DNA of 14,011 bases from ZC4RG30 sp031424095 (lineage in GTDB: Bacteria; Pseudomonadota; Gammaproteobacteria; Steroidobacterales; Steroidobacteraceae). The notes under the pieces are model-generated. The model saw only the letters and a list, made by a program, of their open reading frames with translations. It was not told the DNA's origin and made no database searches. Of this stretch, positions 1 to 7,241 are shown one piece after another. Every line of letters begins with the position of its first letter. Within the stretch, counting starts at the first letter, position 1. The DNA is taken from the NCBI GenBank assembly GCA_031424095.1, contig JANPGU010000228.1, positions 1 through 14,011 on the forward strand, read 5' to 3'. Position numbers and translations under genes: made by a program.

Positions 1-260
1 CGGTTGTATGCCGACTTGATGCCTTCCTTGCCCTTGTAATGCCTGGTGCCTAGAATCAACTCGCCGTCCTCAGCATAAAAGCTCTCTTCGCTCTGGCGCT
101 CCGCTTTGCCGAAGTTGTAGTAGTAACGCGTGATCTGATCGAGGATCTGCTGACGGTCTATCAATGACTGCGCCGTTACCTTTTCCTGCGCAGACGTGGT
201 TGCCGCCAACGCCATGCACAGCCCCAATGCAGCCACCTGACGAATGGAAATCATTTTCAT
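1..260 (-). CDS. Exported SnoaL-like (NTF2-fold) protein, partial
   Basis: The C-terminal part lies beyond the left edge; 86 residues are visible. The N-terminus is a signal peptide: a Met-Lys start, a hydrophobic stretch (QVAALGLCMALAATTSA) and a likely cleavage after TSA. The next part matches the first half of a SnoaL-like domain: an Ile-Leu-Asp-Gln-Ile-Thr-Arg-Tyr helix around residues 41-48, then Phe-Tyr-Ala-Glu-Asp-Gly-Glu-Leu and Gly-Lys-Glu-Gly-Ile, the usual 'aspartate-glycine then Gly-x-x-x-Ile' spacing. I chose the ATG at 260 over the one at 266 because AGGA then sits five bases upstream; from 266 it would touch the start. Proteins of this fold are either small cyclases/isomerases or non-catalytic binders, so the activity is not predictable. 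It probably shares a transcript with the small ORF at 290-526. Confidence 0.8.
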   Translation of the reverse strand, partial: MKMISIRQVAALGLCMALAATTSAQEKVTAQSLIDRQQILDQITRYYYNFGKAERQSEESFYAEDGELILGTRHYKGKEGIKSAYN

Positions 261-289
261 GTTCATCCTGTATTACTGGGTGATTGCGC

Positions 290-526
290 TCACGTGTCGC
301 GTGTATTGGTACGGGAGCCCGTAATCACTGCGCGTTTGCAGTAGTACTCCTCGCCTTTCTGAAGCACGAGCTGGCACACGTCGGGCATATCGGCCAGTGT
401 GTTGGCGTCCCCGAGGTTGTATGCCCGGATGGGTGCAGCAGCTTTCTTCATGGACTCCCCGTTAACTTCGGGTTTGCACGAACTATACTCCGGCGCACAG
501 GCATGCATCGACGACACCGCGCACAA
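290..526 (-). CDS. Small cysteine-containing hypothetical protein
   Basis: This 78-residue ORF ends 30 bases before the SnoaL-like start and reads in the same direction. Codon third positions in its C-terminal two thirds are mostly G or C, as in the neighbouring real genes, and the composition is protein-like (Asp-Met-Pro-Asp-Val-Cys and Gly-Glu-Glu-Tyr-Tyr-Cys-Lys-Arg). It has five cysteines, so a secreted or disulfide-bonded protein is possible. The start is weak: only TTG at 526, an internal GTG or an internal ATG is available, without a convincing ribosome binding site. The open frame runs further upstream, and residues there (TVITLCAVSSMHACA) resemble the end of a signal peptide, so the true start may be atypical or lost. 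I do not recognise the family. Confidence 0.45.
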   Translation of the reverse strand: MCAVSSMHACAPEYSSCKPEVNGESMKKAAAPIRAYNLGDANTLADMPDVCQLVLQKGEEYYCKRAVITGSRTNTRDT

Positions 527-624
527 GGTGATAACCGTTCTTGACGTGGTCCGGCCTGCAGGGAATTCTGGTGGTGCGGGTTGATTCGGCTACTCTTGAG
601 GCTGACAAGCCGGGGGAGAACCGT

Positions 625-1179
625 ATGACTCCATGCAGAAATCTCGCTCTCTGGAGCGCGCTTGCGATGCTGACGATTTCCGCTACTGCTTTTTCGGCGG
701 TGCAGATTGATTCGGAACTCGAAGAAGTGATCATCCATGGCAAGCAACTCGATGTGCTCCGCAGGGAGTTGATCAAGGCGGAAGATCAGTTCTTCGATCG
801 GTACAACGAACTGGTGAAAAAGCAGGAGTACGAAGTTCACTGCGCGGTCGAGCAGCCGATCGGATCAAGGGTACCCAGAAGATACTGCCGCACGGGTTAT
901 GAGCAGAATGCGTTGTCGCAGGCCGGGCGCGAGGCAGCCCTGATGATGCAGGGTTTCCTCAATGACCTGCGGATGCAGGCTCCTCACAACGTGAGCGAGA
1001 CCACCACATCTGTTTCGCCCAACAGCCTCGACGGCAAGCGCGAGGAATTCAAGAAATACATGAAGGAAACGGTTACCCACGATGAGACCCTGCTGAGGGC
1101 GCTCGTGAACCACGCCCGGCTCATGGATCGGTACAACACGGTGTATCGCGAGAAGTTCGGCGCGCGCGAAGAGAAGTAG
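625..1179 (+). CDS. Exported hypothetical protein with a conserved two-cysteine core
   Basis: 184 residues. The start is the ATG at 625, preceded by GGGGGAG at the right distance; the reading frame is open further upstream, but the signal peptide begins here (residues 1-25, cleavage after AFSA). The mature protein opens with a Glu-Glu-Val-Ile-Ile-His-Gly segment. A charged helix follows (about 43-67, Leu-Arg-Arg-Glu-Leu-Ile-Lys-Ala-Glu-Asp-Gln-Phe-Phe), then two cysteines (73 and 88) in the contexts Val-His-Cys and Arg-Tyr-Cys-Arg, probably a disulfide. The C-terminal part (about 136-184) is helical and highly charged. The layout recalls uncharacterised periplasmic proteins common in Gammaproteobacteria, recalled from memory and not searched. 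No function is assignable. The hydrolase that follows starts 37 bases downstream on the same strand, so the two are probably co-transcribed. Confidence 0.8.
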   Translation: MTPCRNLALWSALAMLTISATAFSAVQIDSELEEVIIHGKQLDVLRRELIKAEDQFFDRYNELVKKQEYEVHCAVEQPIGSRVPRRYCRTGYEQNALSQAGREAALMMQGFLNDLRMQAPHNVSETTTSVSPNSLDGKREEFKKYMKETVTHDETLLRALVNHARLMDRYNTVYREKFGAREEK

Positions 1180-1216
1180 TACCCAGGCAAACAGACTTTC
1201 CATCCCGGAATTTCGC

Positions 1217-2176
1217 GTGCATCATTCTGCAATGTCATCTCCTGAAATTCGCTCACGCGGACCATATGCGCTGCTGTTGCTGTCTGTGCTCATCGCATTC
1301 ACGCAACCGGCGCCGGCTGCCAACGCCCAGCACCCAGACGAACGCGGCACTGGCCGCTTTGCCGCTCTCAAGGAAGAAGTCGCTGGCCTGCCGGATCATG
1401 TTGTATATCGGCCAGTGGCACTCGACGCCCTGGGCAGACAAAAGCTCGGTGTGCTTGCCTGGGGAAATGGCGGCTGCGTCGACGATGGTGCCAGCCAGCG
1501 CTTTCACCTGCTGCAGATTGCCTCGCACGGCTATCTGGTGATCGCAACAGGCCGCATCTACAGCGGTCCTGGCGCTCATGAGCCACCGCACCGACCGGCA
1601 GTGCCGCCGGGACAGTTTGCACCGCAGGCAACCCAGGCCGCCCAGCTGACACAGGCAGTCGACTGGGCGCTGGCAGAAAACACACGCGCGGGCAGTCCGC
1701 TTTTCGGCCGTATCGATCCGCAGCATGTTGCCTACTCGGGCTGGAGCTGCGGCGGAATGCAGGCGCTGCAGGTGGCAGGTGATCCACGCGTGCGCACAAT
1801 CATCGTCCACAACAGCGGCATTCCGGATCCGTTTCCTGCCGCCATGCCGAAGATGGAACTGAGCAAGGCGACCCTCCTGACGCTGCACACGCCGATTCTC
1901 TACATACTGGGCGGCGAAAAAGACGTGGCATACCGCATCGGCATGGAGGACTTCCGGCTCATCTCGCATGTGCCCGTGGCGGTCGCGAATCTGCCGGTCG
2001 GGCATGAGGGCACATTCAAGCAGCCGCATGGCGGTGAGGCAACGGCACTTGCCGTGCGCTGGCTGGACTGGCAGCTGCGTGGCAATGCGGAAGCCGCGAA
2101 GTACTTCGTTGGCAAGGACTGCGGACTCTGCCGCGATTCGCGCTGGAGCTTCGAACGCCGCCAGTTTCCCGACTGA
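1217..2176 (+). CDS. Exported alpha/beta hydrolase
   Basis: 319 residues. A hydrophobic signal segment spans about residues 17-36 (cleavage near ANA). The alpha/beta-hydrolase core is clear: an oxyanion-loop-like Trp-Gly-Asn-Gly-Gly-Cys (82-87), the nucleophile elbow Gly-Trp-Ser-Cys-Gly-Gly (175-180, Ser177), a likely acid Asp236 in Gly-Gly-Glu-Lys-Asp, and a likely base His263 in Val-Gly-His-Glu-Gly. The tail has Cys-Gly-Leu-Cys (302-305), probably a disulfide in the periplasm or outside the cell. Start: GTG at 1217 has GGAA about seven bases upstream, whereas the in-frame ATG at 1232 has no such site; the difference lies before the signal peptide and does not matter for function. The expected activity is ester or amide hydrolysis; the substrate is unknown. 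It converges on the double-SnoaL gene. Confidence 0.88.
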   Translation: MHHSAMSSPEIRSRGPYALLLLSVLIAFTQPAPAANAQHPDERGTGRFAALKEEVAGLPDHVVYRPVALDALGRQKLGVLAWGNGGCVDDGASQRFHLLQIASHGYLVIATGRIYSGPGAHEPPHRPAVPPGQFAPQATQAAQLTQAVDWALAENTRAGSPLFGRIDPQHVAYSGWSCGGMQALQVAGDPRVRTIIVHNSGIPDPFPAAMPKMELSKATLLTLHTPILYILGGEKDVAYRIGMEDFRLISHVPVAVANLPVGHEGTFKQPHGGEATALAVRWLDWQLRGNAEAAKYFVGKDCGLCRDSRWSFERRQFPD

Positions 2177-2180
2177 GGGT

Positions 2181-3080
2181 CTACCGCCGAGGCCGCGTCG
2201 GCTCACCGGAGCGGGCCACCCGGATCTCCGATATAAGTCCGTCACGCAGCGTGTAATAGACGAACACAGGCACGCGAATCGACTCGCCCTTCTTCAGTGG
2301 CGCCACGACGAAATCCGGGGCGTCCTCCACCGCCGTGAATACGCTCACGAAGTCACCAACAATGGCTTGATCGTCATAGACAATCTGTCTGATCTCGAGG
2401 TCCTCGCGCACCGTGCGGAACATCTTCGTATAGAAATCGACAATGGCCTTCCTGCCATTGAGATCCCCGACGGAACTGAGGTGCAGCTTGACGTCGTTCG
2501 TGTAGAACGCGGAGTACTTCTCCGCCAGCCCGCCTGAGAACGCCCGCGTGTAGGCATTGAATGCCGCGCGTTGCCCGGCGTGATCCCCGAGCCGCGGCGC
2601 CTTCGTGACACCCGTCTCCGGCTTCCAGGTCATCGTCTTCAGGGTCTTGATCTTGCCGTTCATCACGGTATAGCTGGCGAAGAACTTCACCGTGAGGATA
2701 TCGCCCGGCAGCAGCGCGCCGAAGGTAAAGTCCGGGCGCGCCTTCGAGGCAACGAAGTCCATGTCTATCTCGGCGAAGATGTGGTCCTTGTCCCACATCA
2801 CCACCTGCGGGCGGATGATCTCACGCACGCCGTCGTGGGCCGCCGCAAGGAATTCGTTCATTTCCTTGTGACCGCGGCGTACGCCGCTGCCGCTGATCAT
2901 CTGCGTGTCAGGCGTGAAGTATTTTTCGATCAGGCCCCGGTCATCGCCGGTGTTGAAGTCCAGGACATAGGCGCGGTAGTCCAGTGGCATCTCGCCGACG
3001 CCCTGCCAGCTGTCAGCGTATGCGACGCTGCTGCCTGCCGCGATTGCCAGCACCGCAAAGAGCCTGCCAGAAATATTCAT
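2181..3080 (-). CDS. Exported protein with two tandem SnoaL-like domains
   Basis: 299 residues. The signal peptide covers residues 1-22 (cleavage after VAYA), which supports the ATG at 3080; the open frame continues far upstream without coding character, and the ribosome binding site is poor. Two NTF2/SnoaL-like units follow. The first (about 33-152) has Leu-Ile-Glu-Lys-Tyr-Phe-Thr-Pro-Asp and Arg-Gly-His-Lys-Glu-Met-Asn-Glu-Phe. The second (about 170-292) repeats the plan with Ala-Glu-Lys-Tyr-Ser-Ala-Phe-Tyr-Thr-Asn-Asp and Asn-Gly-Arg-Lys-Ala-Ile-Val-Asp-Phe-Tyr, so the gene looks like an internal duplication. Such domains are binding pockets or small acid-base enzymes (cyclases, isomerases, dehydratases); which applies is unknown. 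It is transcribed divergently from the small gene at 3225, across a region with a phased inverted repeat. Confidence 0.87.
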   Translation of the reverse strand: MNISGRLFAVLAIAAGSSVAYADSWQGVGEMPLDYRAYVLDFNTGDDRGLIEKYFTPDTQMISGSGVRRGHKEMNEFLAAAHDGVREIIRPQVVMWDKDHIFAEIDMDFVASKARPDFTFGALLPGDILTVKFFASYTVMNGKIKTLKTMTWKPETGVTKAPRLGDHAGQRAAFNAYTRAFSGGLAEKYSAFYTNDVKLHLSSVGDLNGRKAIVDFYTKMFRTVREDLEIRQIVYDDQAIVGDFVSVFTAVEDAPDFVVAPLKKGESIRVPVFVYYTLRDGLISEIRVARSGEPTRPRR

Positions 3081-3147
3081 AAGCGCCCCGTTATTGCCCC
3101 TGCCTGCGCCAAGCTTAGTCACATCGAGCCAGGGCATGTGGCAAACT

Positions 3148-3170
3148 ATTCCTGGTGGAATGAATATTCC
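3148..3170. promoter_or_regulatory. Phased inverted repeat ATTCC-N4-GGAAT-N4-ATTCC
   Basis: Three alternating five-base units occupy 3148-3152, 3157-3161 and 3166-3170, each separated by exactly four bases, giving a nine-base period. The right-hand pair is a clean GGAAT-N4-ATTCC palindrome. The element sits in the 144-bp gap between two divergent starts (3080 minus, 3225 plus), where an operator would be expected. No confident -35/-10 pair was recognised next to it. Function is inferred from symmetry and position only. Confidence 0.4.
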
Positions 3171-3192
3171 ATGGGAGAATCCGGTCTGGTCA

Positions 3193-3203
3193 CCTGAATC
3201 AGG
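3193..3203. repeat. Short palindrome CCTGA-A-TCAGG
   Basis: A perfect five-base inverted repeat around one central A, 21 bases upstream of the start at 3225 and just before its ribosome binding site. It could be a small operator half or a weak hairpin in the leader; it is short enough to be chance. Confidence 0.2.
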
Positions 3204-3224
3204 CACCCACAGCAGGGAGATGTT

Positions 3225-3545
3225 ATGAACAAGACCATGCGTAATCTGTTGCTTTCCGCACTGGCCGCCGGGGCCATGTCGACGATGACCGCGGCCGCCG
3301 CAGACGCTGCGCCCGCCGCACACTATTCCGTAACGACGACTCTGGTCGGCAAACTGCTGGACGATCCGGCGGCCAATGCAGTGTTGAAGAAGATGATCCC
3401 GACCGTGTACGCCAACGAAATGTTCCAGACGCAGGGCCGCGAAATCACCCTCGCCGAGATCCAGCAGTATGAGCCGGAAGCACTCAGCAACGAGAACCTG
3501 GCCAAGATCCAGGCCGAGCTGGACAAGATTCCCGCCAGGAACTGA
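3225..3545 (+). CDS. Small exported hypothetical protein
   Basis: 106 residues, with a good AGGGAG site seven bases before the ATG. The signal peptide spans about residues 1-28 (Lys/Arg start, Leu-Leu-Leu-Ser-Ala-Leu-Ala core, cleavage near ADA). The mature part of about 78 residues is one compact module: Ser-Val-Thr-Thr-Thr-Leu-Val-Gly-Lys-Leu-Leu-Asp-Asp-Pro (35-48), a Lys-Lys-Met-Ile-Pro turn (55-59), an Ile-Thr-Leu-Ala-Glu-Ile-Gln-Gln-Tyr helix (74-82), then Pro-Glu-Ala-Leu-Ser and a final amphipathic helix. I recall the same module standing alone, and also attached to exported hydrolases, in sphingomonads and relatives; this was not checked. The role is unknown. It precedes the hydrolase at 3744 on the same strand, with a possible hairpin between them. 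Confidence 0.8.
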   Translation: MNKTMRNLLLSALAAGAMSTMTAAAADAAPAAHYSVTTTLVGKLLDDPAANAVLKKMIPTVYANEMFQTQGREITLAEIQQYEPEALSNENLAKIQAELDKIPARN

Positions 3546-3562
3546 CCTGTCCTGAACTGTCG

Positions 3563-3595
3563 CCGCTGCAGGCATGGCACCGACGCCTGCAGTGG
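3563..3595 (+). terminator. Stem-loop after the small exported-protein gene
   Basis: An 11-bp stem (CCGCTGCAGGC, 3563-3573, with GCCTGCAGTGG, 3585-3595, one G-T wobble) encloses an 11-base loop and starts 18 bases past the stop codon at 3545. No run of T follows, so it is at best a weak or factor-assisted terminator, or a 3' stabiliser. Confidence 0.35.
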
Positions 3596-3618
3596 CAGCC
3601 CCACAGGCTGGCCGCGAT

Positions 3619-3649
3619 AATCGTAAATCGTACCGGGGTCGCGCCCGGT
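3619..3649 (+). repeat. Tandem AATCGTA repeat next to a six-bp hairpin
   Basis: AATCGTA occurs twice head to tail (3619-3625 and 3626-3632). The last A overlaps an inverted repeat, ACCGGG (3632-3637) and CCCGGT (3644-3649), with a six-base loop. The group lies about 95-125 bases upstream of the hydrolase start at 3744. A regulator site is possible, but no promoter is clear beside it. Confidence 0.25.
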
Positions 3650-3730
3650 CGTGGCCAATCATGGCGGCATGATTTCCCTCGCCCTGATCGGCATATTCGA
3701 TTTCATCGGTTCCAGGCACAGGAAGTACTG

Positions 3731-3736
3731 AAAGGA
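3731..3736 (+). promoter_or_regulatory. Ribosome binding site AAAGGA that decides the hydrolase start
   Basis: The purine run ends one base before the ATG at 3738 but seven bases before the ATG at 3744. Only the second spacing is normal, so translation most likely begins at 3744. Confidence 0.6.
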
Positions 3737-3743
3737 AATGACG

Positions 3744-5168
3744 ATGCGAACCCGTGCGACCATTCTGGTGTTGTCGTGCCTCGTCGGCACTGCCGTCGCG
3801 CAGACACCCGCGCCGCGACCCCAGCCCCCTGGCCAGATCCCCATTGCTTCGGCCGACGTACCGCCGCGCATCGCCGGATTGCGCAGCCTCATGGGCACGC
3901 TCGCCGACGGCACGCCCTACCGCATCGACGTGCCCGCCAACTGGAGTGGCGCGGCATTGTTCAATCTCGATTACGCCTCTCCTGTCGCACCCTACTCCGA
4001 GCAGAATCGCCTGCTGCTGGATCGCGGCTATGCACTCGCGGGTGTTACCCGTGCCGTAAGCGGCTGGCGCGTGCCGAAGGCGGTGGACAATCTCACGGAT
4101 GTGAAGCGCCTGTTCGAGCTCGAGTTCGGCGCGATCGAGCAGCCGATCGCATTCGGCAGTTCGATGGGGGGACACACCGTATTCATCGGTGCGCACCGCA
4201 GACCCTCACCCTGGGTCGCCGGTGTCAGCAATTGCGCGGGGCCTGCCGGCGCCGTTGCCCAGTGGAATGAGAAGATGGATACGCTGTTCGTCGCCAGGAC
4301 CTTGCTGGCGCCGGCTTCTGCTCTGCCGATCATCGAAGTTCCAGCTGATTTCGAAACCACCGCGCTGCCCGCATGGAAGGCGATGCTGGAAAAAGCGCAG
4401 CAGACGCCGCAGGGTCGGGCGCGCATCGCGCTGGCCGCGGTACTGGGCGGCCTGCCCGACTGGGCGAGCATGACGAACCCGCGCCCAGCAGCGGCTGATT
4501 TCGATGCACGCCAGGCTGGTTACTACGAAGCGCTGGCGGGCGGACGGCTGGCAGCCGTTGCGCAGATGATGAGCAGCCGCCGTCAGATCAACACCTTGTT
4601 CGGCGGCAATATTTCGTGGAACACCGGCGTTGACTACAAGGCGGAATTGGGCAGGTTGCCCGAGAGGCGACTCGTCGAAGCGTTGTACAAGCGTGCGAAT
4701 CTGAGCCTCACGGCAGATCTTAATGCGCTCGCCGAGGCGCCGCGAATTGCCGAGCAAGCCGCCGCGCTGCAAGCAATATCGGAACAGCAGTATTTCGGCG
4801 ACCTGTCCATCCCGGTGATCTCGATGCAGGGCATTGGCGACCCGATCAGCGCGTCGGATGCAATGGACGCGGTCAGCAAGGGAGCGCGCGCTGCCGGCAA
4901 GCAGGAACTGCTGCGTACGGTGTTTACCGAGACCGCAGGTCATTGCACGTTCTCTGCGGGTGAGGTCGCGGCAGTGATCGACGTGGTGAAGCAGCGGCTC
5001 GATTCCGGCCGCTGGCCGGATACCACGACCGCATCCATGAATACACTCGCCCGGCGCGTCGCGCCTGCCGCACCGGCGCGCTTCATCGAATACAAGCCCA
5101 ACCCTTTTCTTCGCGTGCTGACACCACAGGAATTCTCGCGCCGCGCCGCCAATACCACTGGACATTAG
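3744..5168 (+). CDS. Exported alpha/beta hydrolase (large, second family)
   Basis: 474 residues from the ATG at 3744. The signal peptide is residues 1-20 (cleavage after AVA or VAQ), followed by a Pro-rich linker. The nucleophile elbow is Gly-Ser-Ser-Met-Gly-Gly (138-143, Ser140). Likely partners are Asp366 in Gly-Ile-Gly-Asp-Pro and His400 in Ala-Gly-His-Cys. A large helical insertion (about 175-345) separates the elbow from the acid, as in lidded esterases and peptidases. Cys164, shortly after the elbow, and Cys401, beside the catalytic His, could form a disulfide bracing the active site. It shows no obvious similarity to the hydrolase at 1217. Predicted to be a periplasmic or secreted esterase/peptidase-like enzyme of unknown substrate. 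The next gene follows after 145 bp. Confidence 0.87.
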   Translation: MRTRATILVLSCLVGTAVAQTPAPRPQPPGQIPIASADVPPRIAGLRSLMGTLADGTPYRIDVPANWSGAALFNLDYASPVAPYSEQNRLLLDRGYALAGVTRAVSGWRVPKAVDNLTDVKRLFELEFGAIEQPIAFGSSMGGHTVFIGAHRRPSPWVAGVSNCAGPAGAVAQWNEKMDTLFVARTLLAPASALPIIEVPADFETTALPAWKAMLEKAQQTPQGRARIALAAVLGGLPDWASMTNPRPAAADFDARQAGYYEALAGGRLAAVAQMMSSRRQINTLFGGNISWNTGVDYKAELGRLPERRLVEALYKRANLSLTADLNALAEAPRIAEQAAALQAISEQQYFGDLSIPVISMQGIGDPISASDAMDAVSKGARAAGKQELLRTVFTETAGHCTFSAGEVAAVIDVVKQRLDSGRWPDTTTASMNTLARRVAPAAPARFIEYKPNPFLRVLTPQEFSRRAANTTGH

Positions 5169-5197
5169 CGGTTTCTTGCTGCAGCGAGCCGAAGCAC

Positions 5198-5214
5198 TGG
5201 CAAGACGGTTGCCA
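5198..5214 (+). terminator. Short perfect hairpin between the hydrolase and the CBM9 gene
   Basis: TGGCAA (5198-5203) and TTGCCA (5209-5214) pair perfectly across a five-base loop, 30 bases after the hydrolase stop. There is no T tract. It may be a weak terminator or an operator for the downstream gene; the assignment is uncertain. Confidence 0.25.
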
Positions 5215-5313
5215 TCTGCAATCGACACTGTTCTGGCTGGTGGCGTCAGGCTGTACCCTCACGTTCATGGCCACACCCGTGAACTCCTGCTGCGTCACCC
5301 TTGCAGCCTGAAG

Positions 5314-7241
5314 ATGCGTTCCTGCTTCGTTGTGTTTGCCGTGCTCATGCCCTGCGTAGATGGCGCGGTAGCGGCGGAACCGCGCAAGGAAGTCACGGTG
5401 ACCCGCCTGTCCGCCCCGCCGGTCATCGACAGCCTGCTGGATGAATCACTGTGGTCGAGTGCGGCGCTGATCGATGATTTCGCCCAGATCCGGCCGCGGG
5501 CAGACGCGCCGCCGAGCGAACGCACCGAAGTGCTGATCACCTATGACAAGGATGCGCTCTACATTGGCGCCCGCTTCTGGGACGGCGGTGCAGACGGCGG
5601 CATCACCGCCAACATCATGCGTCAGGGATCAGGTCTCGGCCAGGATGACCGCCTGGCGATCCTGCTGGATCCATTCGATTCCGCACGCTCCGGCTACCGC
5701 TTCGAGGTGAACCTCAACAGCGGGCGCAATGACATGCTGTATCAGGGCAACAGTTTTTCCGGCGACTGGACCGTCATCTGGGACGCGCGAGCACAGCGCA
5801 CCGACTATGGCTGGAGTGTCGAGATCGCCATTCCATTCAAGACCCTGCCCTTCGATGCCAAGGCTGAAGCCTGGGGCTTCAATGTCTCGCGCGTGATCCG
5901 GCGCCGCGGCGAGGAATCACTTTGGGTGTCGCGCCATCGAACCTGGAATCCGGGAATTGTCGGCGCCCTCAAGGGCATCCGCGACGTGGACCAGGGTGCG
6001 GGCCTCGATGTGGTGCCCACCGTGGGAATCAGGCATCTGCGCACCAACGCAACCGGTCAGCGCGACAGCAGCATCGAGCCCTCCCTGCATGCGTACTATC
6101 GGGTTACGCCGTCTCTGAACGCATCGCTCACCCTCAACACGGTTTTCTCGGCCACTGAACTTGACCACCGGCTGGTGCCGGCATTGATGCCCAGACTGTA
6201 GGTGTCGCGCGCGTGTCAGCCGACGTGCTGCGCGAATCGAGCGTCGGCTTCATCGCGGCCAGCGGCGACCCGATCAGCAATGCATCGAACGCCCTGTACG
6301 GAGTCGATTTCCTTTTTCTCAACAGCCGTCTGCGCAACGGCCGGACCATTGAAGCAGAAGCGTGGTTTCAGGACTCGCCGTCGGGCGACACAGGCCAGGG
6401 CAGCAGTACTGCCTGGGGGTTGGGGGTGAGGTTGCCGAATGCAGAAGGCTGGCGCGTCGGGTTCTATACCCGCGAGCTGGGCGCGCAGTTTTGCCCCGCA
6501 CTCGGATTCGTGAGCCGCCGCGGTGTGCGCGACAGCGTGGTGGATGCGGGCTACACGCGCACGGTGCGCACCAAATGGCTGCAGACCGTCTATGCTGGTG
6601 CAGATGCCGAGCGCATTGCTTCGTTGCATGGCGGCCTGCAGACGCAGGTCATCTCGTTACGGCCGCTGGAACTCGAAACGCGCGGCCGCGCCATCCTCCG
6701 TTTCGTTGCCACCTTCAGCGAGGAAGTTCTCGCTGCACCCTTCACCAACTACCAAGATCCGGGCCGGCGGGTCGTCGTTCCTGCGGGGCGCTACGAATTC
6801 AACGATCAGGGCATCGACCTGGACACCGGCACCCAGCGCACGTGGAGCGGGCGCCTCAGCCTGCGCCGCGGCCAGTTCTATGACGGCAAGCGCCGCAGTG
6901 TCGGCGGCGACGTGACCTGGAGTCCTTCGCGCCATCTGGCGCTGAAAACCGGCTTCGATCTCAACCAGATCGATTTGCCGGAAGGCGACTTCAGTACACG
7001 TATTCTGCGCGCCAGTTCCGAGGTGAATTTCAGTTCGACACTGAGCTGGATCACGCTCATGCAGTACGACAATGTCAGTGAACTGGCGGGCCTGCAGACG
7101 CGGTTGCAATGGGTTCCCAAGGCGGGAAAGAAGTATTTCCTCGTCGCCATTCACTCACTGGAGGATTTCGACCGCGACGGCGCGTTCCGCACGGTCAGCA
7201 CCGAGATCAGACTGCGCGCCGGATATACATTGCGGTTCTAG
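5314..7241 (+). pseudogene. CBM9-like/DUF5916 outer-membrane protein gene, broken by deletion and frameshift
   Basis: The first frame (5314-6201, 295 residues) has a signal peptide (1-21, cleavage after VAA) and a carbohydrate-binding-family-9-like domain (about 28-195: Val-Ile-Asp-Ser-Leu-Leu-Asp-Glu-Ser-Leu-Trp; later Ile-Pro-Phe-Lys-Thr-Leu-Pro-Phe). It then enters the DUF5916 barrel as far as Phe-Ser-Ala-Thr-Glu-Leu-Asp-His-Arg and stops at TAG 6199-6201. The second frame, open from about 6165 to 7241, holds the rest of the barrel (Glu-Ser-Ser-Val-Gly-Phe-Ile, later Glu-Gly-Asp-Phe-Ser-Thr-Arg, final Leu-Arg-Phe). In intact relatives these parts are separated by roughly a hundred residues, including a Phe-Phe-Pro-Glu-Lys-Arg-Asp-Phe-Phe motif (from memory). 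That segment is absent here, so a deletion left the halves out of frame. An assembly collapse is the alternative. Intact members are thought to bind or move carbohydrate-like ligands at the outer membrane. Confidence 0.8.

Noticed and set aside
541..624. Earlier start for the gene at 625, and TTGACG at 541 as its -35 box
   Set aside because: The signal peptide and a strong ribosome binding site fix the start at 625; the hexamer 17 bases past TTGACG (AATTCT) is a poor -10.
1253..2245. 330-aa open frame on the minus strand
   Set aside because: Antisense to the alpha/beta hydrolase at 1217-2176 with its intact nucleophile elbow; no recognisable domain or start signal.
3081..4196. Upstream extension of the double-SnoaL frame (open to 4196)
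   Set aside because: The extension is antisense to 3225-3545 and part of the 3744 hydrolase. The signal peptide begins at the ATG at 3080, so that is the start.
4206..5228. 340-aa open frame on the minus strand
   Set aside because: Antisense to the 474-aa hydrolase, Arg/Cys/His-rich composition typical of a shadow frame.
5176..5313. N-terminal extension of the CBM9 gene from a TTG at 5176
   Set aside because: The signal peptide begins at the Met at 5314; the upstream residues look non-coding and hold a hairpin (5198-5214).
6213..7241. The downstream DUF5916 half as an independent gene
   Set aside because: It begins in the middle of the family domain, has no signal peptide or ribosome binding site, and depends on the broken upstream half.
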